In this document: in pieces, positions 38,290 to 51,600 of the stretch
Layout of the letters: every line of letters begins with the position of its first letter
Numbering within the stretch: the stretch's first letter is position 1
DNA from: Hydractinia symbiolongicarpus
Taxonomy: Eukaryota; Cnidaria; Hydrozoa; Anthoathecata; Hydractiniidae
DNA: 64,000 nucleotides
Reading direction: 5' to 3'
Assembly (NCBI RefSeq): GCF_029227915.1
Contig: NC_079882.1
Span: forward strand, 11,718,001 to 11,782,000
Notes under the pieces: generated by a model
Told to the model about the DNA's origin: nothing
The model's input: only the letters and a program-made list of their open reading frames with translations
The model's database searches: none
Translations under genes and position numbers: made by a program

Positions 38290-39043
38290 GATCTGCGACG
38301 ACTTCTTTGTAACTCTTTAATTCAACCAGCTCCAGGTTGCTCAAAACAAATGTGTTCGCTTCTGTTTACAAAAAAGTAGCAGATCACATGTAGGTGCTAC
38401 GGATTTTAAGGAAATAAATTGGCTACCAGTTGGCGAAAGGTTTAAAGTATGCGTAAACAATCATGCATATAAATTTTTTCAGAAAAAATGTCCTCTGTAC
38501 ATGTCTGATGTATTTATTCCATCAAGTCATAGAAGAGCTTCGACTCGTTCATCATTCCAGAGGCTTGAACAATCTTGTGTAAAAACATCCCAAGGTCAAC
38601 AGTGTCTTTCCTACCTTGGACCCTCCTTATGGAATACTCTTCCTGAGGGTCTTAAAAGATCTAGTACTACAAACAGTTTTAAACACAACCTAAAAAAGCA
38701 CTATTTTGATGTTATAACGAGAAGGGACTCAGATGATTTTGTGAATTAAATTCATATGATCTTTTGATAATCCTTTCGTTTTCGTTTTGCTTATCTTTTT
38801 TTCTATAAGGGTAGAAATGGACCACAATGGAAATCTCGCCTTGGCTTGTTTTGTGTTATCCAGCCATCAAACATATCAACACTCAGGAAAATTGCATTTA
38901 ATTTTATTTTATATTTTTTATGATACATTTTAATATTATATATAGTTTATTGTTTTATTTATTTGTTTTCAATTTCTTTTTCTCTGTAAATATTTTTAAC
39001 GATTTTATAATGATGGCAAATATAACTTACTTACTTACTTACT
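38290..39043 (+). pseudogene. non-LTR retrotransposon 3' tail
   Basis: A reverse-transcriptase C-terminal tail is readable from about 38300, with two early stops. It includes the INWLPV.ERFK block, FFQKKCPLYMSDVF, and then SYLGPSLWNTLPEGLKRS and SFKHNLKKHYFD (open 38501-38749). These are standard for the C terminus of cnidarian LINE ORF2. The 3' UTR ends in a (CTTA)n run at about 39024-39045, the likely insertion tail. The insertion is 5'-truncated and dead. Confidence 0.8.
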
Positions 39044-39045
39044 TG

Positions 39046-39688
39046 CTTCGTGAAAAAAAAATGCATCAAAATGCATCCTCGTATCGTCCCCAAGGTTTGT
39101 TGACTCTGTTGAAGCCCTTACTTGGCGGTTAAACAAGATTTTTTTTTGAGGACTTCGACGTATTTCATGCTAAAAAATCAAAATTTGTTGAAGTTAACAT
39201 AAAATTTTCTTTTCGTTGGTGAAAATTTTCGTCACCCAAAAGTCCGCATCAACACGCACCAAAAAGCGAACAAGAAGCTCTGGGGACGAGATTGGATTAC
39301 GGTTGTGTAGTGTTGTAGGGCAGCAAATACCCAGGCTAATGAATGCCTGCAGTTTCGTTTTCGAAAGCGCATTTTGGAACTAAAATCTCGATGAGTCAGC
39401 TGGATATTATTAAAGAGATTCTGTATACATTTCAAAAAAAGAGACGAAGTTTCGCGCGATATTATTGTATTTTTTCCCTGGCCAGAATACGAGAACATTC
39501 TCTTGATAGCGTTATGACTGGTAAGATAATTGTAGCATTCTGGTCCACTCTGTGCTAGCATTACACCAGACAAAACAAAGTTGCTTTAGGTCAAGTTAGG
39601 TAAACATAATTTTCTTGTAATTAGTGGCTAAATTTGGGTTTAAATGTGCCAGGTAAAATAGAAAAACAAGATAAAAAGACGTTAAATT
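39046..39688. other. upstream region of ATAD2
   Basis: No coding feature. It probably holds the ATAD2 promoter. A TGGGGACGAG motif occurs near 39280 and recurs near 58111, and looks like part of a dispersed repeat. Confidence 0.35.
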
Positions 39689-42600
39689 ATGGTGCACACT
39701 AGACACTCCTATAGTAAAGATGTCGAGGACTTTACGGCCATTAATGGACACAATAATGATGTTAATGGATATGAAGAAAATAGCATTGAGCAGGAACAAG
39801 AGAACACGGAGATTTTAAATGAGAACGAGAATAATGATAGAAAAGACATTGAAGAGAAGGTATTTTTTGTGTGTGTTTAAAACAAGTTTAAAAAAAAGAG
39901 TGAGATTCGGTTAATACGAGTAAAAGCTTTCATGAATTGCATGTGCACAAAGAGGGTGCCGATAAGCTGCATTCGCCGTAAAAAGTGCAGACGTTTTCGG
40001 GTGAGTTCTGCGTATCTTCCAGTATTCGCCCGAATAAACCTGCATAGACCTGAACAATGCTCGAAAAAAAAAAAAGAAAAACAGACACTAATGATTCAAA
40101 AAACTATAAAAATTAAATAAACTTACTATGTGGTAGTGGAGTTCTTAAAAGAACTGTTTTTGATGGTTTTTGATAAGATTTACTCGATAAAAACTTATAT
40201 ATAAACTTTATTAACTCATTTCTCTTCAAGCGCCTTCTTCCGTTCGCATGGTATGTCACAAGGAATTGCATTTTGAAAATGTTTTAATTTGTAAAATCGG
40301 CCAAACTCGACCTTATATATGCAGGCTTTTGCAGCTTATGGGCACCCTCTTTGTGCACATAATGACACTAAGTACCATAAATAATGTGCACATCTTCCAA
40401 TATTGAATTTTAGACAAGTATAACAATTTTTAAATTCATTTAAAAATGAGGTTTGCTGCCCATCTATGCCACCTATGATAAAACTATTTATCTGATGATA
40501 AAACAATTTTATTACAATGACTTTGGCATGTATATCTATCCAATATACCAACAATATTATGGTTATCTAAACAAACAGAGCTAACAACGATCTGGCAACT
40601 GTGCTTGCTCATAACCTTATGATTTTGTAAAACATTTTGTAAGAAAATGGCTGTAATTCAACAAAGCTTTTATTGGATTACTCGCAACATAGCGGTCGCA
40701 TAGATCATTAAAGTAGTTGAGAAACAAAAGATAAAAGGGCTTTCAACCTGCAGGAAATAGTTTGTAAAGACCATACGTGGAAGCTTACTTTCGGATTGTA
40801 CTTTGCTATTGAAGTGAACCTTGTCCCTGGAGCTGATTTTTCATTTTTCATATTGGGACAATATGACAATATGAGACCTAGGAAAGAGGTCTAAGATTTG
40901 TTACCAAAAATTTTTTTTTAGAAGATTTAGCCACAATCTTCATGCTTTTTTATAAGAACCAGTAAAATGTGTTTTGCAGCTTGGTGCGATTTAGGATGCT
41001 ATGTGCATGAGATTTCAGGCTCACTACATAAATTAACATACATAAAAATTATTGTGGACATGCATGCATTCTGGTAGTCATGCACACAAATGATCACATA
41101 ATTTTTTTACAATAAATGACTTTAAACAACTGTTTTAATAAAGTTCGTACACGTCTTCAACTTTCATATTTTTTATTTACTTTTATTATTTGCAAAATAA
41201 GCAAAGGAGAGAAAATGTTCTCTATCGACATATATGTATATTTTACATTTAATAACGATATGTCAAAATTGTTACAATAAAATAGTTTTATCATTGGTTA
41301 GATAGATAGATAGATGTGCATATTTTACATGGCTAGCCTCACAAATATCGAGGGATATACCCTGTCTATTATTTCCAGGAGGGGCCATGGCGTAGATGGA
41401 GAGTCCTAGAGTATTTAATGCTCATTTTGAGCTACGCAGATCCAATTGGAGCCAGCGCTCTACTAGACAACTCTCGGCAACATCCAACGGCCCACACAGT
41501 GTGCCATCTTCCCAATTTCCCTCACATGGCTTGGGTTAACCCGGGGCTATGGTAACATTCACTCGCCCATGTTGAATCGCCGTCAAGAGGAATCGAACCC
41601 CGGTCTCCCGCACAGAGTACGAGAGCTATAACCACTAATCTACGGCGCCGGTTGCATAGATGAGCGAACTAAAAATGTCTTTATGTTTTACAGGAATTTT
41701 TTTTTTAACTTGTCCTCTGGCCTCATTCCCAGCACCTGTTGTCTGTTTCCACATCTCGATGAAAAGATATTAGTCTGGCCAAAAAATAGAGAATATGCGC
41801 TGACAATGAGGTTTTATAATTTCCAAATTCAGCCTTATTTTGTTCTTATTTGTGGAACTACTCACAAATGTGTTTACGAACAGCGGCGTAATGGCATCAA
41901 TATGAATATTATTCCACAGTTATTATTGATTTAGTTTTATAAACAATGACTTAAGCCTGATGGTTTTCTTTTTTTGTTCTATTGGAAAGGCTTGTGTTTT
42001 TATAAAAAAGACTTGTGTATACTCCATGTTGTTTCAAAAACCTTGTTACCATATATTATTTTGCATTCTTCTCTCCTCAGACATCTTTTTTCTTCTGTTT
42101 TCTTTTACAAAAAGCACTGGATATTAGAGGACAAGTGATATTTTAAGCCACAATGTTCCTTTTCCCTGGACCCACAGAACCTCACCTTTATATCAATTAT
42201 GCCTTTCCTCAGTCTTGCGACAACAATTTTTTCTTGCCTAATTTCAGCCAACACAATGTCCTTTCTCAAGAAAATCCCAACTGATCCTCATGGCAAGTAT
42301 TTAGTTTTAAGATTTTTTTATTTAATAGGAAGTTGGGAATAAAAACTCTGATTTAAAACCACGGAAAAGAAGTGGACGAGGAATGGTTGGATTGTATGAT
42401 AATATTGATTTCCATGACAGTTATCACAGACGAAGCTTGAGAAATTTGGAAAGACGAAGGTGATGATATTTCTGTTGGTTTTGTCTTCTTAGTAAATTGT
42501 AGCAACAATGACAAGGCTTAAAAACATCTCTGAAGCTCTTGCTAGTAATAATTTTGTGAATTTGTTAAAATATTTATGGAAAATTACAATTAGCGGAATA

Positions 42601-45600
42601 AGGTCTTTTACAGTGTAGTAAGTTACCTGTTATGCTAATACACAAAGTTTTTAAGCACCCAATGCCAAAAGGTATGAGAATAACCAGGTTAGAGATGTGT
42701 GAAAGGACACCTGGAACCCCTCGCTCCCCTTCCCAAATAAATGGACCTGAGTGCATGCATAAAATCCTTCATGTGTGCTTTTTGCTGTTCTAAGAATTAA
42801 AATTTTCCTAAAAGCAAACCTTTAACCAGTGATGTATCCAGAATGTATTTGCTACCATTTGACTAGTATGGGATTCCAAATTCTTAATCTTAAAAAAACA
42901 AATTTAAAAATTAAAGTTGTTCTGTAACTATTTCATTTGCAAAGAAAGTGTAATTGTTGATTCACAATTCTGACATGTCTAAAACAGTTAAATTTTAGTG
43001 TATACTCCTTACTTATAACCTTTGGAAAAAACCCTCAGCACCAACCTGATAGCTTCTCACAGAGACTCTATTTAAGCAAAAAGTATAACCAAAACATCCT
43101 TGGATATGTCACTGTCAACTGTAGCATTTAGAGGCAGGCTGCAAGAGTTTCGCTTTGGCAGATAGGTAGTGCGGGCGAGGAAGGTAAAAAATGCGCTAAT
43201 TGCATTTTTTGTGATTTCTGCGTTATGCGACTCAAATTTAATTAGTTGTTCTACGGGCGAAGTCGATAGTAGCTTATGGTCAGTCGGTGAAATAAAAATA
43301 ATTTTATCGAGAATGTATGGTGGGAACAACAAAAAAATAACAACGGAGGAGGGTGTTACAAATGTGTTTTTGCATAACGCACACAGTTTATATTTTTTAG
43401 TTGCGAAGAAAAAATAATAATAATTTGTTTCAGGTAAAAATACTTGCATTCTCAAAAACTTGTTTTTATAAGTTATGCAGCAAGAAATTTTCTTGTGTTG
43501 TTTTAAAAGTTGTACAGAATATACTTGTATTGTTTTGAAAGTTTTACAGCAGGTTATACAAGCATATTCTACCTTGTTTTAAGTATTTTTTCTAAATGGT
43601 ATCGACTGTATTACAGTTTAGCTAGCGTAATTTTAAACATATATATTAATCATAACAAAGGAGGATGTTATGATTATAACTATTTTAGCGAAAGTAGCTA
43701 ATTTTTAGTATAAATCATATAAAAATTCAAAAACTTTTGTTTAACCACGTAACTATTTTTGTGATTACAAAATTAGCGCATCACCCTTTTAAGTTTTATC
43801 GCAACAAATTACCATGAACAAAGAATCAACTTCCAGTGGTCCTAACTTAAGTAACGTTATTGATTCACCTTTTTGACATTCAATCAACAAAAAATAATAT
43901 CATTGATTATCTTCTATGCTCATTATAATTTCACAAGATGTGATGAGAATTTGTTTTTTTTTCCTTTTTTTTCTTTAAAACTTTTTTGCTTGATATTATT
44001 TTTTTGTTTTCGTGATAATTAGGGTCGGTCGGGCCATAGAACAACTAATTAAATTGGAGTCACCTTAGGGAACAATTAAAGCGACGACCTGCGAAGATAC
44101 AGGATATGGAGAAAATAAGGTATGGTGACGTCTACAGGAATCATCACAGTTTAAGGATTAGGATCTAAGCAAATAACCTAAGAATAACCTAAGTCTGTTT
44201 TGAACATTTTCAATTGAACTTTGGCGAGTCTTGTTAGTATGATCTTTAAAATTAGGCATTTATTCCAATAATTTTTGAACACGATTGTAGTTTGCTCCTC
44301 AACCATACTATGCCAAATTACCAGATTTTCAGAATGATCCTCTATCTCTCCTGAAACTCCTTGGTAAAATCCTATATCATTCAGGGCATGTCCAGGTGTC
44401 GTGCTATTTACCATATACCAGTCTGGCAAGTGTAGACTCCCTGTAAAAGCTGCATGAGTGTAGTAAATTTTATTTGTATTCATTTGGAGTTGACTATCAT
44501 ACTTCTCTATCTATAATGTTTAATTTTTCAGTTTTTTATGCTTGATCAAAAATAAAAATAATCATATTCAGAATGTCATATCTTAAAAACTACTCCACAA
44601 GTTTTCTTAAATTTGCAAAGTGAAAGTATTCCATGGGTTTTCTCTAAAAGATATAAAAAATTACATATTTGGAAAAAAGCCACGTCCACATTGGCATCTT
44701 TGTAACTTTTCGTCAACTATTCGGTTGACAAAGTTACTTTCAGTGTGAAAGCGGAATATAGACAGAAAATATCTTATACTCACATTTTTGTGTTATCTAC
44801 ACTTTTTCCATGGTAAATTTAATATGGATTTACTTGGTTTAGAACACACCCGTATGATCACAAATCGAATCGTAGAATGAAACGTTCTTCAAGTTTACGA
44901 TTTCAAAATTTTGGATCAGGTATTATTCGAAGAAGTGATCGTCAACCAAAAAAAGTTTTTGAAACATTTAATGAATCCGAAATTCAAAGGTCTATTGAAA
45001 GAAAACACCAAGAAATGTTGGAAATGGTAAGTTGTCAAGTTAAGGCTGAAATACACAATATGTTTAAATAGACAGTTTAAACAGAAGATAAAAAAAAACT
45101 GATCGTGTAAATAGCAAAAACCGATGAATTTCTATGCATTTGTTAAAAGATGGACGTGTTCTTTTATTTTATCTTATGAGTTTATCTATTGAAACATTTT
45201 GTTTCTTTTCGTTTTAAATGGTTGTCAACCTGTATATGAGTTTGCAGACAACTTCAGATGTGTTAATTTTACTTCTGAAATGGGAAACAGAGTTAAAATA
45301 AATTGAATTGACTGAAGAATTTATTGCAAAGTTACAAAAATTTATACATATTGGTGGATGTGAGATCCCCTCCATATAGGGATGCAAATCTCACATATGT
45401 CCTTTTTATTATGGAGTCCCCCACAAAGCATAGTAGTATCTAATTAATTAGTTACCCAATAAATCTCTATGCCATAACCAAATTTTTTACTGAAATTTTG
45501 TTTTTTTGTCGTCTTTTTTCTGTTATTTACTTAGCCACTGAACTTTGCACTGTGCTGTCCATGTTGAAAAATAATACAAAATAAAATTTGTCTGATTTTT

Positions 45601-48600
45601 AAAGGATCATGTAAACAGGTGCATTTCATCCATTGAAAAGTACTGTTAGTTAAACTGATTGTGTATATTGTATTTATACCAAATGATTTTGAAGTTATTC
45701 TAAATAATGTATGGACTGTCATAATTTTTACAGGAGCAAGCGAGTATGTATGACTCTATAAAAAGACGAAGAGGTGACGAAGAAGACACTCAAGATGATG
45801 ACGATGATGAAGAAGAAGAAGAAGATAGTGATGAGGAAAGCGATGAAGAGGAGGGGAGTGCGGAAGAAGACGAAGTCCATGCATATAGTTTGAGAAAAAC
45901 CAAACCAAAGACTAATTATTATCAAGCTCCTCCTCTTCGTAAGTTGTATATCATGTTGTGTTTATTTTGGATCCCTAAACTATTTGGATAATTTGAAATA
46001 AGTATTGTCTTTTAGACTCAAACCGGCAGCGAAGAGGTGTTATGTACGAGGTTCGATCTCCATTGCATAAAGTCAAACATATGAAAAGAATACCTCAGCA
46101 TGCTTCATCACCCCATCATAGACGTTATAAACGTAGAAGAAGAACTTCCTCTACATCCTCATCAGGTTTGTGTTTTAATCAAGGTGTTACTTTGTGCAAT
46201 ATTTACCTGTTTAAAAAAATTTCATTTCTGATGTAAATAGGATGTAATTTAATTCATAGGATGTAATGTAAGCACCAAAAAAAGTCATGCTTTTTAATAA
46301 TGAAAGTAATCTGAATTCGTGGGTAGATGAGATTAGAAAATAGCTTGCCATATACTGAGTCAACTTTCAAGCTTGTGTAGAGGCAAGTTAAGGTTTTATA
46401 AATTTTGACATAAAATACAGTTGCCATATACATTTACTATAATTATTACTGCAAACAAAGAATCCACATTATCTATGGATATATATAGATGATGAAGCTG
46501 CATTTGAAAGACGCAAAGCAAAAAGCATGAATCAAGCTAGAATGAGATGTCTTCCCATGAATTTTCAATTAGATGACATGACTGGAGCTTTACGCAATAG
46601 AGAAAGAGCGAATGCAAACCCAATGGGCTCCAGTCTTGCTGATGTCGACCCAATGACAATTGACAGCAAGGTATCAAAAATTTTTTTTGCTAACACAAAT
46701 TTTTTTGTATTTCAAAACGCTTTTATCAATAGTAAAAGTGGTTTTATGCGGTGGCATTTTCCAATGATTAGCGGCTAGATTTTTGTAATAGACAAGAAAG
46801 TTTTGGATATCTTATGGAATGATGTTTGTACAGTTGTTTTTATATTTTTTTGTAGACAAACTTTTCTGATGTTGGTGGTTTGGATCATCATATTCGAGCT
46901 CTTAAGGAAATGGTTGTTTTCCCACTGCTATATCCTGAAGTGTTTCAAAAATTTAGCATTTCACCACCCAGAGGAGTTTTGTTTTATGGACCACCTGGTA
47001 TGAAAATATTATTTTAAAAATTAATTCGAAAGAGTCACAAAATAGGCCGTAGTTTTTTGAGTTGCAATCAAGACAATTTTGTTTTGCATACATTTTTAGT
47101 AAGATTTTATTTGCTTTCTTAGGAACTGGAAAAACTTTAGTTGCAAGAGCATTGGCAAATGAATGTAGCTCTGAAGGCAAGAAAGTTGCTTTCTTCATGC
47201 GCAAAGGAGCTGATTGTTTGAGTAAATGGGTTGGTGAATCAGAAAGACAGTTGCGTCTGCTGTTTGATCAGGTATGTTTTTTTCTTTAAACATTCTAGTC
47301 GAATTACCACTTTGTAGTAAGGATGCACAAAATAGAATAGCGTACTCAAGATATGTGTGCCAAGGAGAAAATTTGATGACCAGAATATGTACGATGGGCA
47401 AACCTGTGGTTTTTTCCGCAGGCTTTTCATGTCTGTTTGTTAGTGAGCCAAAATGGTAATCATAATTAGCGAATGGGAGATTTCTGTGGGTTTTTCCACG
47501 GGGTAATAACTAGTCTATATCACAATGCTTACTGTCCGAGCTTGATGATGGAAGCTGTGAGTATTGATGGGTGAATTCTCATGGACTAGTTAAATTAAAG
47601 ACGAAAATTATTTATACCAGGCTTATCAGATGCGACCATCAATAATATTTTTTGATGAAATCGATGGCATTGCTCCTGTACGCTCTACTCGTCAAGATCA
47701 AATTCATAGTTCTATTGTCTCAACATTACTTGCGTTGATGGATGGTCTGGATGCACGAGGTGAAATTGTGGTAATTGGAGCTACAAATCGGTTGGATGCA
47801 ATTGATCCAGCGCTACGTAGGCCTGGTCGATTTGATCGAGAATTTTTGTTTTCGTTACCAAATAAAACGGTAAGTGTTAAACTCAATTTTCGAAAAACAA
47901 ATGAATTTATTATTTTACATTTCGAGTTTACTTACATGAATCAATCAAAGAGAAGTAAATGTATTAATAATGAATAATAAAGTCTGTTTAAAACAGCTCT
48001 AAAAAAGTGGCAACACTAGTATTTCATATGCTTAGTATAGCTTTGTGATTACTTTCCAGGCAAGACAAAAAATATTTGAAATTCACACATCTGCATGGCA
48101 GCCCAGGTTGAATAAAGTATTTCTTTGCGAACTGGCAGATAAATGTGTGGGGTATTGTGGTGCTGACATAAAAGCTCTTTGTACTGAAACTGCGCTGTTT
48201 GCATTACGTAGAAGATATCCACAAATATACGAAACAAATAAAAAACTTGTTCTGGACATGAACGAAATTAAAGTTGCTGCAGTGGATTTTAAAAACGCCA
48301 TGAAGACAATAACACCAGCTTCTCATCGTTCTTCGCTATCACCTGGTAGATCTCTTAATGAAAGTCTGAAACCATTACTTCAATCCTGCATTGATAAAGG
48401 ACTTGCAGTATTGAATAAAATATTTCCCCCTGGGCAGAAGATACAGGGTAGGTCGACTCCATTAATTAAAAGACCATCTCATTCTAATTCGCCATATATA
48501 TTTTAGCATTGCTAATATCAAGATACCCTTATCAATTTGCAAGAAGTTTGTTCCTCTGCTAAAAGATGATTTTATGCACATTCTCGATTTTTAGATCACG

Positions 48601-51600
48601 CGTTGGAGGATGCTATCGATTTTGATGAGGATGAAGCACCTAGTATATTTGAAAAACCTAAATCCAGACAGCGTAGTCATGCAGTAGTGGAATCATCTGG
48701 AGAATTTTTAAAAACAAGCATGCAGACCATGGATGCACAAGTAATACACAGGTATCAAATACATTTTCTTTTTTCCTGAATGGAAATTTTATCTAAAAAA
48801 ATAACGTTAAAAAAAATTGCACAATGTTATATATTTTAGGCCTCGTTTACTTGTTTTTGGCAAAAGTGGCAATGGTCAGACATCCTATATAGCTCCAGCG
48901 TTTTTATACGCCATGGAGCATTTAACCACGCATATGCTTGATCTTCCAGCTTTATTTGGCACTTCCTCACGTGCTCCTGAAGAAGCCGTTGCTCAGGTAA
49001 ACAGACCTAGTAGTATTAGATTATTTTACTGAGGTTGTAGTCAGAAAAAAGACGACTTTAAATATAGTGTTTTCAGTCTTTTAGAGTCATCAGCTGTCAC
49101 AAACCTGATAATGTTTTTTATTTTGATTTGTACTGGTACACACTTTAATAAGCTGCATTTGTTAAGTAGAGTGAGATTAAGCTTAAAAAAATTTAGCGCC
49201 AAATAAGGAACAATGCCGAGTTTGATTGAAGTTAATAAACGTTTCCCCACTTGTTGCGTCAACCCACTTGACAAATTTTAAATCATTAGTTTTTTATGGA
49301 TTTGGGTTATTATGTTAAGCAATGCGCCAAGCAACAAATTGGCCTGCCGTTGCTAAAAATTAAGCAACTGCGAAGCTAAATGGGAAATTAATGTCAGTTA
49401 GGGCATGTACTTAGGAACTATAAATGTATAACTTTTTCGTTGTAGGTATTTCGTGAAGCCAGAAGAACAACTCCCAGTATAATATACCTGCCGCATATTG
49501 ATATTTGGTGGAGCTCAGTCCAAGAAACTACCAAAGCTACTTTTATGACTCTGTTACACGACATTCCTTCTAATTCTCCTTTGTTATTTCTGGCAACAGC
49601 GGAAGTGGCATTTTCAGATTTACAAGAATCGATTCAAGACTTATTTTCCTCTATAAACAACGAGGTAGTTAATAGTTTTACTCTATTGTTTATCCTACAC
49701 TAAATCATCATCTACGAGTGCCCAGTATCCATGAAAGAGTAAACAAATTGGTAGGGCTGGGGACAAAAGTTTGATGACAATGTAAAATTAAGTACCATGA
49801 CAAGTTAAATACAAGATATAGGGTTAAAATAGTAATTTCTATTGGATACCTCTATGTTACAAACTTTACTGATTATAATTATATTGGGAGGCATCACATC
49901 CCCTCCTCCTCCTTGTCGTTGTGATAAATAGGCAATAATAATTTGCGTTTATTTAATTGTTTTTTATGGATTTATTTTTAGTTGATTGAAATCTCGTCTC
50001 CGACCTCCTCTGATCGTTACACATTTTTTAAAGAGCTGTTGTTGGTTCATGCTTTGAAGAAACCGATCGCCGAAAGTACAGAAAGTATGTATCAGTTGCA
50101 TAGTATCACTGTTACCTTTTTAAGAAATACAAGAAGCCCTGGGGGCTCTAAGAATTTCCGCTCGCTACCAAAATATTTGATGACAACCTGCTAATTCGTT
50201 GTTATCGTGCCAAACATTCGAAGAGGTTTGGTGCTTGAAGCTCTGAAGATAAAACACACAAGTGACATTACATCTTACAACAAACGCAAACAAAACGAAA
50301 CGTGTCAAAATAAACTCACACTTTAAAAGAAATTGCGAACAAAAATTATAGCCTATCATTCATGGTTGAAACGTTTATGGTCTTAAACGGCATTTAGTTG
50401 ACAAAAAAACAAGACTTTGATGCCACCATCATGTTCAGCATACTTTTTTTATTAACTGTGCCAAATTTTGTCGAAAATAAAGTAGTTTAAATTTTTGGAC
50501 CAATTTTGGCCTAAAATGACATTTCAGGTGGCAAAAAATCAAAATTTTGATGCCACCATCATGTTCAGCATATTTTTTCTATTAATGTGCCAAATTTTGT
50601 CGAAAATAAAGTAGTTTAAATTTTTGGACCAATTTTGGCCTAAAATGACATTTCAGGTGGCAAAAAATCAAAATTTTGATGTCACCATCATGTTCAGCAT
50701 ATTTTTTTGTGATCTGTGCAAAATTTTGTCGAAAATAAAGTAGTTTTAATTTTTGGACCAATTTTTGCTAAAATGAGATTTAGGTGGCCAAAAATCGAAA
50801 TTTTGATGTCACCATCATGTTCAGCATACTTTTTTTGTTAACTGTGCCAAATTTTGTGGAAAATAAAGTAGTTTTAATTTTTGGACCAATTTTGGCCTAA
50901 AATGACATTTAAGGTGGCCAAAAATAGAAATTTTGATGTCACCATCATGTTCAGCATACTTTTTTTGTTAACTGTGCCAAATATTGTGGAAAATAAAGTA
51001 GTTTTAATTTTTGGACAAATTTTGGCCTAAAATGACATTTAAGGGGGCCAAAAAATCGAAATTTTAATGTCACCATCATGTTCAGTATACTTTTTTTGTT
51101 AACTGTGCCAAATATTGTGGAAAATAAAGTAGTTTTAATTTTTGAACCAATTTTGGCGTAAAATGACATTTAGGTAACAAAAAATCAGAGGAACGTGAAA
51201 TCCCAGGGTAGATTTTTTCTCAAAAAATGCTCCAAAAGAAAAAACGACGGTTTCAAAGAATTTCCTACGCCTTCGGGCGCGGAAATTCAATGAGGGGCAA
51301 TTATAGGTACTTTCAGCTTTCATGGAAAATTAATAAGATAATAAATAATAATAATAATAATAATAATTTGCACCTGTGGAATGTTGATTTGCTAAAATTA
51401 TTTGTTGTTTTCGGATGTTTATAAAATGACTAAGACATTTTATACACACGAAAATTGATTATATCAGCAAAGGCAAGTTTTCATTAAAACCAAATCGCGC
51501 AAACAATTTTCAGGATTCCTGCAGTCAAAAATTTCCATGACTAGAAAAAAAAGAAATCCTTAATTTGTTGTTATTTTTTAACCAATCACATTGTGTTGCA

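Noticed and set aside
43072..43455. Overlapping open frames on both strands in ATAD2 intron 2
   Set aside because: No splice-compatible borders in ATAD2 phase and no resemblance to known proteins.
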